From contig CAIIXF020000011.1 in assembly GCA_903813345.2 (NCBI GenBank), positions 6,722,571 to 6,786,570 of the forward strand: DNA of 64,000 bases, read 5' to 3'. Numbering within the stretch: the stretch's first letter is position 1; each line of letters opens with the position of its first letter. The position numbers were made by a program, and so were the translations under genes. This DNA is from Owenia fusiformis (Eukaryota > Annelida > Polychaeta > Sabellida > Oweniidae). Shown piece by piece: positions 26,001-41,000 of this stretch. Under the pieces are notes generated by a model. The model made no database searches and had not been told where the DNA came from. It saw only the letters and a list, made by a program, of their open reading frames with translations.

Positions 26001-29000
26001 TCTAAAGTATGCTCATCATATAATTCATACCTGACCCAAGACCCTAGATGTCAGTTAGGTACCTGACCCAGACTTCAGATGTCAGTTGGGTCACAGTATT
26101 TCTCTCAAATTAAAATTCATTATTTTTTCATCATCTGTCATTGACATGTTGACTGTTTTTGCTGAGGAAATCTTTGTAAAAATTATCTTTCTCCAAAACA
26201 AATCCCTATAAGTATGTTTGAAAGAAAAACCCTAGATGTGAGTCCAGTTTTTGAGAGAAATAACCCTCGATGTGGGTTTTTGAATATCCGTTGCACCCCC
26301 TATACAACAAATTGACCAGTAGTAACTCTCTATTCTCTTCTCCATTTTCAATTTGTTCAGTTACTGATTGATAAGAGTTGCTCTTTAGACACCCCAGACA
26401 CCTATAAACCATATAAATGATACAATCAACCTTACAAGTACTATACCCTAATAATAGCTGTGTCGAAATATTTTCACTAGTCAAGACTTTTTCTTGGCTT
26501 TTCTCTCTAAAATTTGAATGAACTGTCTGATTTTCTTGCATTTCTATACAATTTAGAGTGTTCACTACATGTCTGTTAGGTTTATATATTGCTAATTTCA
26601 CTCTTTTCAACTCTATTTTGCATTTTAAAACTTGACTACCATGACATTTTTTCAAGGAACATAGTGTAGTTCCAAGATAAGTTAGTGAGATGATGAGTCT
26701 CTAAGAGTGGCTTCTATATATGGGAGTCTTCTATTGCATGTATGCGATATGAATAAGAATTTGAATGTCACGATGGTCATTTTTAAATTGTCAAATAGAA
26801 TTTAAATAAAGTAGAATCAGCGAGAAATGAAGAAAGTAGGTATGTGCTCAATGCTGTTTTGTATTGAAATATTTTTTAAAAAATGAGATATGTTTCATTT
26901 TTTGATATTTTTTGATAACTTACAATTTAGCAGTAGCTTTTGGTACCTGCAATTCTCCAAATATCAAATGATAAACTACCCATTAACTCTTAAGGATTCA
27001 GCCTGGCATCACCCCCCCCCCCACCCCCATTTTCTATAAAAAAAACTGTTCTTTTCTACTTTTTTTGGACTAGCGTAAAATGTTTCTATTGGTTGCCTTG
27101 ACATTTAATCATTTTTCATCATGTTTGAATGATAGAAGACTCCTAAACTTACCTATAGATGTATTTAGCTCATGTAGTTTGCTTGCATCCTATCACCTCA
27201 TTCTGTCTATAGGAAGACATTTCTTCAGAAAGTTTCAAAGTTACACCTTTTTGTACAAAATCGACTAAGAAGAATAAAAATATTCTTTGGAATTTGGAAT
27301 AACATAAGTGTATATGAAAATTTCAAAAAGTATTGGATATTGCTTGATAGGGAATTTTAACAAGATTCAGAAGGAGTTGTTTAACTTTAGTTGGTAAGTT
27401 ATCGATTTGCTCAGTTTCAATATTTTATCATTTGTGAAAAAATTGTTACAAAATCTGTCAAACTTGAATTTTCATATGGATGTGTCAGGAGAGTTTCAGA
27501 TTATGAAATTAAAATTAGTTTTTTTACTTCAGAAAAAAAACCTCGACAATGCTTTGAAACCAAGCTTAGGAGGGGGGGGGGGGGCGCTAATGTTTAATAC
27601 ACAAATATTTAACATATGAAACAATATCAACCAGTTTGAAATATTTATTTCTTACTTTCTTACTTAATTTTCTAAACTTTGCAATATGACATTTAAAGTT
27701 TTTTTTGGAATTTAATTCAAAGCCACTTATAATTTCTTTGATATACATGTGTAAAACTAAATTGGATATTATACATGTATGCAAACAATACAATATATAT
27801 ATATATATCATTTTTATCATTTCAATGAATTTTAATTGATGAACATTTATACATTTATAGAATATAAAGCTGTTTGTTTGGAAAGGTAACAATTTATATG
27901 AGAACATTAAGTTTATTTTCCATAATTTTCAAAAGATGTTATCATTCAAGAACATTTTACCTATGAAGGAAGTTGGTACATGTATGTGTTGGTCAGTTCT
28001 GGCTAAAAGCCATTTAGTTCCTGTTATATTTAGAATAATACATCTAACACATTCTAGACACCCCCATATTACCCACCATTCTTACACCTTGATTTTGTGA
28101 TTCTCAAATCTGATTGGTTATCCTTAGTCACATGGTACCAAAGAGGGTATATTGGATGATGGTTTCCTTGTAACTCTATCTAGTCTCTGGACTATATAAA
28201 CACCTGGGGCAGCTATTTATTAATTAAATCAAGTGTACAATATTCTTCTGTTCTTCCTTGGATAGCCATCAATAAATATCAGATGGTCATTTTTTCAAAG
28301 TATTAAATAGATCGGAAAGATGGATGCCTTAATGAGAGATAACATAAACAGACATGGGATTGGCAATGTTCTTTTAAAAAGATTGCCAGAAAATGAGTCA
28401 GTTTGCACTAATTTTTAAGAAATATATTACAAAAAACTGACAGAAGTAACATTTTGGTTACAGGTACTTGTAGGTCCAAATTCGGAACCAGTCCAAGTGA
28501 TTCAAATATGAGATATTTCATGATCATGAATACTCAGTTCATTATTATGTATCTTAGAAGGACTTAATTCAACCCAAAGTTTTTCCTTTCCTAAAGAGGA
28601 CTGCTAAACCCTATATTTTACTTTTCCTCTAAGGTAGAAGTTCATATTTAAATATGTATTTATTAGATATTAAAGAAGCCAAATAGATATTTAGAAACTC
28701 TTTTACAAATGCATGAAAATAGAGTTAATTATCCACTTGAAAATTAAAATTACATCTTATCATTAATATTTGCCTCTAGATTGAGTATAATGTAAGCTAA
28801 GCCAGTGTAGTTTAAATTCATATGGGGCCTTTAAAAATATATCATTCACTTCAACTGAAACCACTACACCTTTTGAGCCCAATATCCATGGTTCTATTTT
28901 TTTGTATGAAGAATGGATTCATCATCTATGGGACTGCCTGTAGTTCAGGCCCGTAGCCAAGGCCAAATAATCTTTCAAAATCATGCAGTTTTCACTGTTC

Positions 29001-32000
29001 TGAGCACTTTTTAAGTGATTTTGGCCATTTTTGGACCAAAATTGTCACTGTCACCCCATGGAATTTTTCAAAAAGTGAACCCCCCTTGGTAAATCCTGGC
29101 TGTGGGCCTGTAGTTTATGCAAGTTTTGACATTCTGATTCATTAAGAAGTCATTTTCTGACATTTTACACTCTCAAACTCATACATGTCCCTCTAAATAT
29201 ATGTCTATGGGTCAACATAAACATACTCATTCTTGTTCATAGCATGTCTAAACCTTGTAGCCATTTTATCTGATATGGCCAGTTCACACATTTTTCTCGG
29301 TTTTAATGAACACCCAGATATTATGTGAATGCTTTAGTGTGTGAATGCTTTAGTGTTCACTACTTGTCTATCTACTTATTTCTCGCAGAGTTCACTTATC
29401 TATCTCTCTATAATGTCTTTCTTATCATGATTGCCATTTTCCGATGGGCAAACTTGGCATACATTTTTTTAAGATTGATTATGAATATGACCTGTTCATA
29501 TTGAAATGAATATATCAATTTTTGTGACTGTAAGTTATTTTATCAATTAACTGATGTTTTGGTTGCGAGTTTAGGTGCAATTTAAGATCATCGTGTCAAG
29601 AACTTTGTGTCCTTTTTAAATTAAATATCATTAGACTAATTCATTTTGATAATGAACTGAACCTTGTTCAATGAAGTACATTTTGAATTATTTGTGCAGA
29701 AGTGTCTCCAAAATATTGTAATAAATATAAACAGTTATTGGAAATTATTATCGAAGACATGGAAAAACTCACATAAACAGTCAGGAGCAAATTTTCGATG
29801 AGGTATCTTGCTCGATAATTAGATCGCTAGGAACGGAAGTTGAAATGGGCTATCAGTTGAAATATCACCTGAAAGGTTAGTGATAGATTTGAAATCATAG
29901 CCGAGAAAATATTATTCTTAGAGTTATGATATTGCAAGCTTACCCAACTTCTCATAGTGGGGTCTTGTGCTTATGTCTTCCCAGCATCATTTGTATTTTT
30001 TACAAGTATTCTTAAAGCTGATTGGCTCTAAGCAGTCATGTGATTGAAATTGTGGGTTATAGGCACTCCTGTTCATATTCATTAAAATGTTTGATTGATA
30101 TGTCTGAATTTTGCCAAATTTTTCATCAATGACTGACTTTCAATATTTCTTGAGTATGGAGCAAAATAAACTTGAAATTTATGAACATTAGACCTGATAC
30201 CTGGTTGTATATTTAATAGGGTTTTAAGGGAGATCATATTTTTCTCCCTCAAGCATTTCTTCTCCTTTAGGAGTAAACGATGTGATGCTGATATCTTTTG
30301 AAAACATCATACTTGAAAAGTTCATATGGTTTATGTTTAAGCATGGTACATACATTAATTCAGTGATCACACTTGGGTTTTGATTTAGTAAAGAATAGCT
30401 TTTTGGAAATATGTTCACATCATCAACAACAACAATGTCAAATATATGTATAAATAAAATCGTCTGTTGTATTTTCAGATTGAGAATATAGAAGCTTGCC
30501 TGTCCTATCTTGCCAATCTTGGTGTTAATATTGATGGGCTGTCAGCTAAAGGTAAGAATTACCCTTTTCATACCCTGCGTGCAGAGTCTAGTTAAACTAC
30601 ACTCTGCCTAGTAGAGGGTAGCCTTTTCAGTACAATGTAGTTTGATTTCATTCTCATTCAGAGAGCAGTAATTGATACTATCCTTATGGCCTCAGGGTAA
30701 TAAGACATATTAAGATTGTTTCTTGTTTGTGGAATTGTGTATTGTACAATAGTGTTATCATTTATCTGATTGCAATAGACTTGATGCGAATAGAAATAAT
30801 CTTGATTTACGTCATTAAATATTCAAAATTCAGTCAAAGTGATGTCATATTTGGAATATCTAGATGTAAAAGTACATCTAGAAAAATGGTTTCGAAAATT
30901 GTGACTTCTAGTTCGGGTTGATTCCTCATAGACCCCATGTTACAAAATCACAAAAAGTGAAATATATTTTCTTGTATTGGACCGATAATATTTTCTTTTA
31001 CTGGACATATTTTGATTTGCATAACTATTAGATACATAAGGGTCATATGAAAATTGAACCACTAAGACAGATGTAATTTAAGTTAAAGGGAACTTTCTAC
31101 TATACCCGCCATGTTATCTTGCCCGAACGAGCCACCTAGTGGCGAAACTGGTAACTACCTACTCGCATCTGCGTTATTTAAGAAATTATTTTAACACAAC
31201 CAACTCTTCTTGTACCATTTCGCTCTATTCAACGCAAGTGCACAACAGAAAACATTTTGCCTGAGAACATTCAGGTAGATCTAGGGCTTCTTAATTTTAG
31301 TGAAACTTTTTTGTAGAATGATTTAACTTGATTACATGTTTTCTTCTATTTATTTATTTGCTAACACTTTTGCAATAGTGGCACAAAGATTTTGAAAATC
31401 TAGTATGCCTAAACATACAAAAGGGTTTATTGTACCCTGAACATTTTAATGAGAAATATGTAGTTTATTTGAATACTTATAAAGCAGTGGAGTCATTATA
31501 TAGAAAGTAATTAAAAAATCTGAAGTTTTTTAATTGTACATTATTTATTGATTTAACCTCTTGAATACCCAGAGTGACGGATATATCCGTCACAAATGAA
31601 ATAAGACTGGTGCCCAGAGGGACGAGAAAATCCGTCACAAAATTTTTCACAAAAATTGCTCTCATTTGAACAATTTTCATCCAATTTACACAAAAATTGT
31701 TTTAAAATGTGTAGAAATGATCTCTGCCGTCCAATTTTACTAAGCTGAGCATCTAAAGTTGTACAGGTATGTAATAAAATGTCAAAAGGTGGCAAAAAAT
31801 GAAAAATTATCTGGTTTCATGCCAATTTTAGAGCTTTGGATTCAAGAGGTTAAAAAGTTAAATGTGTGACTCGTGATTTAATTATTTTTCAGCAATCCAC
31901 AATGGTAACTTGAAGGGAATTCTGGGATTGTTCTTCAGCCTCTCTCGTTACAAACAGCAACAAAAGAACAATATCCAAGCGCAGCAACAACGGCAGCAGC

Positions 32001-35000
32001 AGCAACAGAGGAAACAGCAATCAACACGCAGTACTACAAGCGGGGCGACATCTCGTGTGGCTCCATCACAAAACAATCCAGAAATGCTGTCAAGGTACGA
32101 TGAAGTCATGTGTTGATTTATACTTGAATTACACTGAAATTTGAATTCGAGAATATAAGCTGATTTTATTCAATAATTTAAAGAAAATCATAATTTTGAT
32201 TTATTTAACCCACACTTAATGAATACAATAGGTTTATTGTAATTATTATGTACAAAGTAGCACATGTACTTTTGCTTGATTTATATTATTGTATAAATTC
32301 CATACAGCAGTATATGAAAAGAATAAATCACCTTCAGTTTTGAAGTTTTGTCAGTTTCATTTTTTATTTGAACCCTGTTGGATGTTAACTCATACAAGGG
32401 CGACATCTATACATATAAAGAAAGCTAAAGTTATATGAACTTCTTTTTCAAAATACCTATGGTAAATAGATCAACAAAACTTTAAACTACTGTTTCAAAT
32501 CTTAATTCTTGAGATTAAAATAATTAGAAATGAACATAAGTGACACACTCACTAATAGAAACAAACCTAATTCTGTTTGACCTAATATTTAGGTTAATCC
32601 GTGAAAATGAATCACTTCTCGTGCAAATATTTGAAATATTTGAGACACTCATCCAAACTTATGTTTTATTTGTAATTAATGATTTGGCACTAATCTGAAT
32701 TGTTAATGAAAAACATATTAATGTATATTTATAAAGATTAGCCGTTGATTATAATAGTGTTTTGTGTAATGTTTTGATGATGGCTTAAAAGCCTCCAACC
32801 AAACTTGTATTTTGGAGTAATCCAATAAAAGATGTTTTTATGTTTCGGATATCTGCTATTATGTTATGCCTCGTGATATGTGATACATTACTTCTACATT
32901 ATGATTTAACAGTTATATTTTTGTTTGACCGTTTTCAGACTTCCGTCACCATTTAAAAAGGGACAAGCGTCAAAGGAGACTGCAATGGCCAATGCTCAAA
33001 TGTCGAAGAAAAGTGGGAGTTTCGGTGCCTCGGATCGCGACCGTGTGAGACCCAGTGGATACTCGTCAGCCAATCAGACTCAGGGACAAGGTATGTTTTC
33101 ATCGTTTGAATTTTCGTTGCACAATTTTAGGGAATTTTTAGCTCATATGTGTGAGCTATTGTTATAATTTTGGTTCAGAATCATGAAAACCTGAAATTGA
33201 TATTAGAAAACTAAGACTGGACTGTTAATATTTGAAATAGAGGTTTATGACTGTATTTTTGATCACTTCTAGTCTCTTGTCTTCCACATGTACCAACAGT
33301 GGTTCACAGAATAAAAAGGTCTCTTCTTGTCCCAAAAACTCAAGCATATTAGGATCACATTAGCATAATAAACAATAATAAACAATAATAACTTCTTTTT
33401 TTATGTTAATTCAAAACAGAATACTCCAAAGAATACATACAAAGAAATGAAATCATATTTTCATTAGAATACATTGTCAAAGAAATAAAACCAAGATTCA
33501 TGAATTAATCCTAAATATTGACAATAACAATATACAGGAAGCTAAACATGATCTTTCTTCTATTAATAAAGGTGTTACATTTCAATGCAAATCCCAATCC
33601 CGGAATCAGCAATTCAGTGCTTAAATCTCCATTTTGGCAATTCTTTACAATTTAGAGTATTTACTACGAGGCTATTTACTTTATTCCTTGTAGTTTCCAT
33701 TCTTTTCATGTTATTTCTCATTTTTGATCATGATCACAATTTTGTTTCAAACTGCTGGTTATGTATTAATCTTATTATATAATAGAAACTTACAAAGTTT
33801 ATTCAATATTCAACTTCTATTTGCTAAATGGAATATAAATATGCAACAATTAACAAAATAGCTTTTTGGTTGGTTCATGTTTTTATTTGCGGAATAAATT
33901 CATATGCATACAATATATTTATTAATATTGTAGCGTGTCTAGACTAAAAGCATTATTCTTTACAAAACATTAATGCTTTATGTGAAAGCAATAAATATCA
34001 CATTTCATAATACATTTTGTAAGTTTTCACTTTATGCTGCAAATAGTCAAAATTGTCGCGCCTTATTCATTCTTGTATCTGCAAATATCTTTGAAATTAT
34101 TGATGATTTTTTATGCCTTGTTATGTACATTTTACCACTTAAAAGCTACATGATAATGGACTGTTAGATGCATTCAGAATTTTGGTTGAAGAAATCCCGA
34201 AAAGTTTGAAGTATTTTACAAGGGTTTACATGTTTCCAAACAAGTCTAAACTCTAAGAATCAACAAATTTTTGTTATAAAGTCCAAATGTCAATAAGATC
34301 TTAGGAACAGGTCTAGTTGAGTATACACTATTATAAAACCACCTGTTCTTGAAATATCATGCTTTTCCACTCAAAATTCAGTAAAATAGAGAAATTTGCA
34401 AGGAATAAAATTACCAGATAGAACATTTACATTCCTGAGTATACAAAAATAACAAAAAATTATGATTTTTTGGATATTCGGTGTGAAAAAGTTTAAAATA
34501 AGCGAGACGAAATTTGTATTTTGTGTGTGATTAATGTTCATTCTGTAACAGTTTTGATACGATTTGAACAAGTCAATTTGACATTGAAGTCAGCGAAAAA
34601 CCTACAATGAATAAAAAAGGAGTGCTTTAAGTGAAAGGAAAGGTTACTCGTTTTGTGATCTTTTATGTTATAAATACTGTAACTACTTACTTTGGGAACT
34701 TAGTTCAGAAAAATCAAATATCACGCTGAGTAACATCTGGAGATATTTCATGAGATAAGGTAAGGTTTAAGATTTTGATATTCTTAAAATGTTACATTTT
34801 GACCCCTCTTATGCCATATGTACATTCTTCTAATGGAACTGGAGCTCAGAATTATTTCAATAAAAGTTTTTACTTGACAAAAGTCTATGTCTTACTTGAA
34901 AGAAGTCTATACTTGTATATTAATATGAAGCCCCTATATGATAACACATGTTAATGGTAAAAGCAAGTCTAAATTTTACAAATGTCTTTACTTGAAAAGT

Positions 35001-38000
35001 CTTAATCTTTTAAATGATGATAAGGTAAAGGTAATATCTCAGCTCATTTAGAAAAAGAAAATAAGCTATCTTGTGATATTCTATGATGTTTCTTGATATA
35101 TTATCTATTGCAAAGATAGATGCCTTGTGTGATGTTTCATAGCAAATAACATCAACTGAGAAGCAAAGATGGCGCTAAATTCCCATGCTTGAATATTCTC
35201 TTTGGTCATGAATTACCCATCATGAGAAATCTTGGCCTTCTTTTTGCTATATTTCTAGTTGAAGTCAGAAAGATGTGATGAGAATCAGAATGGGAATTAT
35301 ATTATTTTCTGTATTCGCAATATAATTTAGAATGTTGACCACATGTCTGTTTACTTATCATCATTTGGTACAAATGACAGACTAAAAAATCCTAAAACAT
35401 TTTAGTGTTATAAAAACTTAAAATAAAAAAAACAATATCATGTAGTCATGACCTATGACTGCTGACCTATACCGGCGATTACTAGAGTGCTGCTAACTCG
35501 ATAAAAGGCTGGCGCTGGCTAGAATTGTCTATGGTTCTAGCCAGGATAAAGATACCAGTTCTTCAACTCGACAATGGGAAGAACTGCTCTACCTTAGTGA
35601 CTAATATGTCATGATATGACATCTAAAGAGTCAATAAAAGATATATATATCAAATATAATCAAGAAGACAATGAACTTAATAACCTGAGACTGATGACTG
35701 ATGGTTGTTACACACATACATAATTTGATATTTGCCTAAAGGAGTGGTATTCTTTCAATGTATATCAATTTAGATGCTGTGGCAATGCTGGATAGCAATT
35801 TCATGTACCACAACTTATATAACATAAAACCAAATACTAATGATTTCATGTACTTAGTACGACTAATTATATAATACAAACCATTAATTTTCATTGAGTG
35901 CCCCAAAAACTCAATGAACTTAAATTCGAAAACTGATAAGATTCAACATGATGTAGTAGATTCTGTCTTAGATCAGTTGAAGTTCATTTTGCATCAACAA
36001 TTGTTCATGTTGGGGAGCTAAACAATGACCCCATGATGAATGTTTCATGTGAGCAAAATGTCAAAGTGTTCATGTTTTAAAATGTAAAATAACATGGAAA
36101 ATAGTGAAATTCACAAGGAATTGAGTCATGTAAACAGATGCACAGACTATATTCATGCTTAGGAGAAAAATCGAACAGTTTTTAATATTTTTGGTGAGAT
36201 GTAAGTGAAATAGCAATGACTCAAATAGCATGTTGTTTTATAAACCATCTGCTGGACTCTATGTTGTTGTGTTACACAATTAAAAACAGTTTAATTAAAT
36301 ACCTATTCATATGTTGCCCTTTGAATATCATATTTTAAAATGAAATTTTAGTCAGAAAATGAGATTTCGCAAAAGTGCTTTACAATATCTTGAAGATGAA
36401 TGTTAAAAGGCGCGAATTTCAATGAGTACAGCGTCAATTTACTCTTTATTTTTCTGTTTTCTGGTTATTCATACTTCATTTAAGGGTCTGCATGTCCCAT
36501 GTGTTTTTGTTATGTTTTAAAACATATGGAGTTATAAACGTGGGAGTAAATAGTTTGATGGATACTCACGAGTAAGCCATGAAAGTTCAAGAAAAGTTTC
36601 AAACATGATGTTTTAGACAACATTTGGAAAAATAATGGTTCCTTGTCAGTAAGTACTGTAGATGTTAAATGTTTTGGTGATCATTTCTTTAAATTCAATT
36701 TAGAATAGAAAAGTATATTTGATAAACCCATGGGGATGGCCTAGAACTGTTTCTAAGTTTTTTTGATTGTGAAAATAAAGATGACATCCACAGATCAGTG
36801 TTTAGTGAAATATGAGTTTGTTTACCCTAATATTTGATTTTGTGATCAGAATATCTCACTTATCATCAATGTTTTTGATAACTCAACTCTGTGCTAATAT
36901 GGATTTTAGAATGGGTGCAATTTAGAATTGGGTTCTACACTCTATAACATAAATGCCAGGGAGAATTTGAGTCAGTGAAGAAGATGGTTCATATTCAAAC
37001 TTATCATCAAGGTGTCTATTAGATACATTTTCCATATCCATCATTGCTATTCCCTTTAGCCTCCAGTACTTTCTATATACACGTACTGTAAAACATCCAA
37101 TCTATACATCAATTTCACAAATTCTGAATTTTTTGGTATTTATTGCTTCATATTGAAATTGTTATTTCTAAATATCAACTGATATCAATATTGATATTTG
37201 TGAAATCAAATTAGGACTTTTCAGTCAATTTAACTTATTCTGCAAACTTTCATGTTTTACAGTATTGGCTATTGACCAATGACTTTTTGCCATAAATTAT
37301 TGACCCCCTGTAGCCAAGAAATGAGGGATTGTAGGCCAAGTGTTGAACAGCTGTCCTATGGCTTGAGTTAATATGTGGAAAAAACTACAATATTTCATTA
37401 ACTGCTTAGGATAAATCAAATGTAATGGATTTCCCAGGATTTTGTTGAATTTCTAGTAAAATTTGATGTCTTTTAATCAGATTTCTTTCATCAATATTAT
37501 GAGAAATGGCGATCATATGTTCTTGCACCTGAACTACACCTATACTGGACCTATATCATACCTGGAGGGATTCATGTAAATAGTGTGGTCAAATTGCAGA
37601 AATGATTGAAGTTTTGGGATTTGTCGTAAGCTAAAGGCTTATACTATACTAGATATATTAGGATAAATGTGCCAGAGCAAATTGTGGATTTTTAGTGGAA
37701 AGGCTCCAAAGAAATCACAACAAAGTTTGAAAGTCAAGACAAGGCTGTCCAGTGGATAGGTGATGTTTTTGTAGCATGTGTTGAGTTTGGAGTGTCTAGT
37801 ATAGCTGTTCACATGTCATGGTGAACTTTGGAGATGCCATGCTAAATAGCATCATATGAGGAAAATGTAAGGATTCCCTTAGAAAGATAATGAAATTCTT
37901 AACCTTCACATGGCATAAGTCAACTGACATTCAGAGTCTTTTCTATGAAGGGAAATAGAGTGAGATTTCTTGAACATTGAGGAGTGACTTTTGGTAGGGA

Positions 38001-41000
38001 AACACAGAGCGAGCGAAAACACATACTGTTGAACACAGCATATAGTAGTGCTTTACTAAACATTGCATTTCACACACAAGTAAATACAGTGAGTCTTTGA
38101 TAAAGGTTTGTTAAACTTGGAAAGTGGATTTACTAGTATGGATTAATAATTTAAGGGATTAAAATTGGATTAGGATTATCAGATTAAGTAGCCTGATTGC
38201 TGTAGGAGAGAGAATTGGAAGAATCTGGTAGATTTGGAATTATAGCAAAAAAAGTCAGGATTGTTGCATGATACAGTTTGAGTTAAGAGTTTTGGATTAT
38301 CTATAGCTGTCCTATTTTAGGTAAGTTTAAGATTATCTTTGTGTTTATAAACACTGAATTGTTCAACTGAAGAAGCATTAAAAGGGAAATTCATGGTGAA
38401 AGTGGATCATGGGAAAATTTGATATTTTGTTTTGAAAATGTAAATGTTATATACATGTAGATGTAGAGTAGATGTGTTGCTTGATATGTAGAAATGTTTG
38501 ATTCTGTTGTCTATGAAATCCAGGTGTAATGCCTTTTTGTCCAACACAAACATTTGGTTGGTAAACTGGATTGATAGAGAGAGAGGGGGAGGGGGAGGGG
38601 GGTGGGGGTGGGGGTGGAGGGGTGTTGGGAACTCTTCAAGATTTTGTTTAAACCAACATTTTTTATGTAACTTGATAGCATTCTATTTATTATAACAACA
38701 GAGTGTTTGTGATATTGTCAAACACATTTATTGGTGTAAAAGTAAAATAATACTGATATTGTACCTGCTGGTATCTAGGTAACTAGTATGATGCAGACAT
38801 TGTTACCATGGCGAGAAAAAGTGTGTTGTCATGAATGATAGTCATGGCCCAAATCATTGCACCCATTCTCTGTATTTTTCATCCCATGAGCATGATATCT
38901 CATAGAGTCCATTTTGTAACTTTTATTGTGGGAAAGATTTGAAAGGGATGGGTCTCTCAAGTGTTTCTGCAGTATAGGGGAAAAGTTAGCAATATTTTCT
39001 CAGATCAGATTTAAGTTTAATATTTTGATGATTAATTTAGTAATTTCACGTTGAAATACAAAGTAAGTTGAAACTGTTTGGAGATATCTTCAATTTAAAT
39101 AATGACTTGAAGCTCTTGATAGTATAAAACTAAAAGATCATGTTCAATTACTATTTCATTTATGAGAGTCAGAGTTGACTAAATGAATTATGTCCTTTTA
39201 ATGTTGAAATTTGAGAAGTTTTGATTTAAATGGTTAGGAAATAAAACTGTTGATATCATTTCTCAAAGGTGATCCAGTCTAACCTTTCAAGTGAATGAAC
39301 TTGAAAAGAAAAAGTAAATTAGAAAATTTATGAAAAGAAAATATAAAGTGGCATCCGTTTGGGGTTGATTTATTATCTCAAATAAGGACTTTTGGTATTG
39401 ACATGTAAGATCATTATAAAAAATACTGTCACATAAAGTTAAAATCCATCATAAAATGCACCTTAATTTTGAAGAAAGTCAACAGTGTTATCAAAATGGA
39501 TCTAAAAAGTCATACTTATAGCTCACTGGTCAACTACATCATGTGACCACAAGTAAAGGATTATGGGTAGAACCTCCTCTATATATCCAGTAAAAATGAA
39601 AACAAAACAAACTTTGTTTTCATTTTATTTATTTCTTGGTAATCATATCTCAAATGTAGCAAGTCTTATACTTCTGGTCACACAGTTTTTGGCATTAATT
39701 GGCATACAGTATTTTCTAAATGGCTTAAAAATTTAACTTTCATTTTGAGTCAAATATAATATCATCCAAGGTACATGCAGCATATTGCAAGGAATTGTTT
39801 TTTTATGGAAAATACTTTTTTATAACTACTGGTAAAATCTGATATCCTTGCTGTCAAATGTTAACAAATTGTCCATGGTTTTCAAATTAACACATTTTGC
39901 TATATTATAAATGGGTTGTAATCATAGACCTTGAAATCTGAGAGCTAATCAATCTCAATTTCTCAGATAAGAGCACAAATGTGTTTTTGAATTTTTCATA
40001 TTATGTGCTATCACAAAACAAGCCTTGATGAACTGTTTCTTAATAGAAAAATGTTTTATATATAACGCTTGTACTGTTGTATTCTTTTACCCTTTTCACA
40101 GGATTTTGAAGGCCATTTTTGAATTCTACATTCCATTATGTGAGTTTCCCACAAATTCCCAAAGTATGTAGAAGACCTGCTGAGTGAAAAATGCCATCAG
40201 TGATAAAAAATGCAATCTAGAACCCCTAGATTTTGCTATAAAATATAAACTTGAGCCTAATCCACTAACCTGGCAAAAATATCAGTTTCTTGATGGCCAT
40301 CAAGAAAAGAAAGCAAACTAAAACCAAGAGATTGTGAGTTGCCTCATATTTTCAGTTATGCAAGAAAATATTCAAAATGGTCATTTAAAAAAAAGCAAAA
40401 TTGAACAGAAAAAGGAGCTATATAGTCAGTAAAAATTAAAATTGATAAGAATGTAATTAACACTCTAAATTGTTTAAAACTGCCGGAAAGTTGAATACTC
40501 AAATTAATAGAGAAATGGCATGAAATAACCATGGGATGACAGAAACTTCCCAAAATAACAATCCCTTTGCAAAACAAAGAGTGTATGTGATTTTTGGCCA
40601 CCAAGAACCACATACATCTAGATCAGTACAATCTGGGAAGGCCATTAGAAGTAAAAACAAAATAAAAACATCTTGTGAGGGTTGTGTATGAAACATAACT
40701 CTACTTTCAGAGATATTCAAAGCATTCTAAGGTAATAGATGCTTTCAAAAACATTTCAGAATATTTCTCCTTGAACTATTTTTCTTAAATACCTACCGAG
40801 AAATGTTCAATTTCCGAAAAATGAATTTAAGATTTATTTGAATTTATTCTATTTTGATATGGTTCAGAATGTTAACTTTGTGTATTTTTTGATCAATTTC
40901 TGGGGATAAAACTAATTTTTATCGTTTGTGCCTTCAGTTTTATGGAACAGTGTTCAACCATGGTTTAAGCCTATGTTGAAAAAGTTCCTGTAGCCACATC

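Larger units (their letters stand above)
25877..30478 (+). other. NAV intron 3
   Basis: 4,602 bp, phase 0, GTAAGT...TTTTCAG. It holds a copy of the dispersed repeat (26495-26645), a G-tract MITE with target duplication (28946-29110) and an AT dinucleotide run near 27795. Nothing else stands out. Confidence 0.85.
30552..31892 (+). other. NAV intron 4
   Basis: 1,341 bp, phase 1, GTAAGA...TTTTTCAG. Transposable elements sit at both ends: a TACCCT-ended element 19 bp from the donor and a piggyBac-like element 39 bp from the acceptor. Between them, 31090-31250 is somewhat richer in CpG than its surroundings but has no clear function. Confidence 0.85.

Noticed and set aside
26206-26655. 149-codon minus-strand frame
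   Set aside because: Most of it lies in a copy of the dispersed 150-170-bp repeat; the same peptide pieces recur in frames at other copies.
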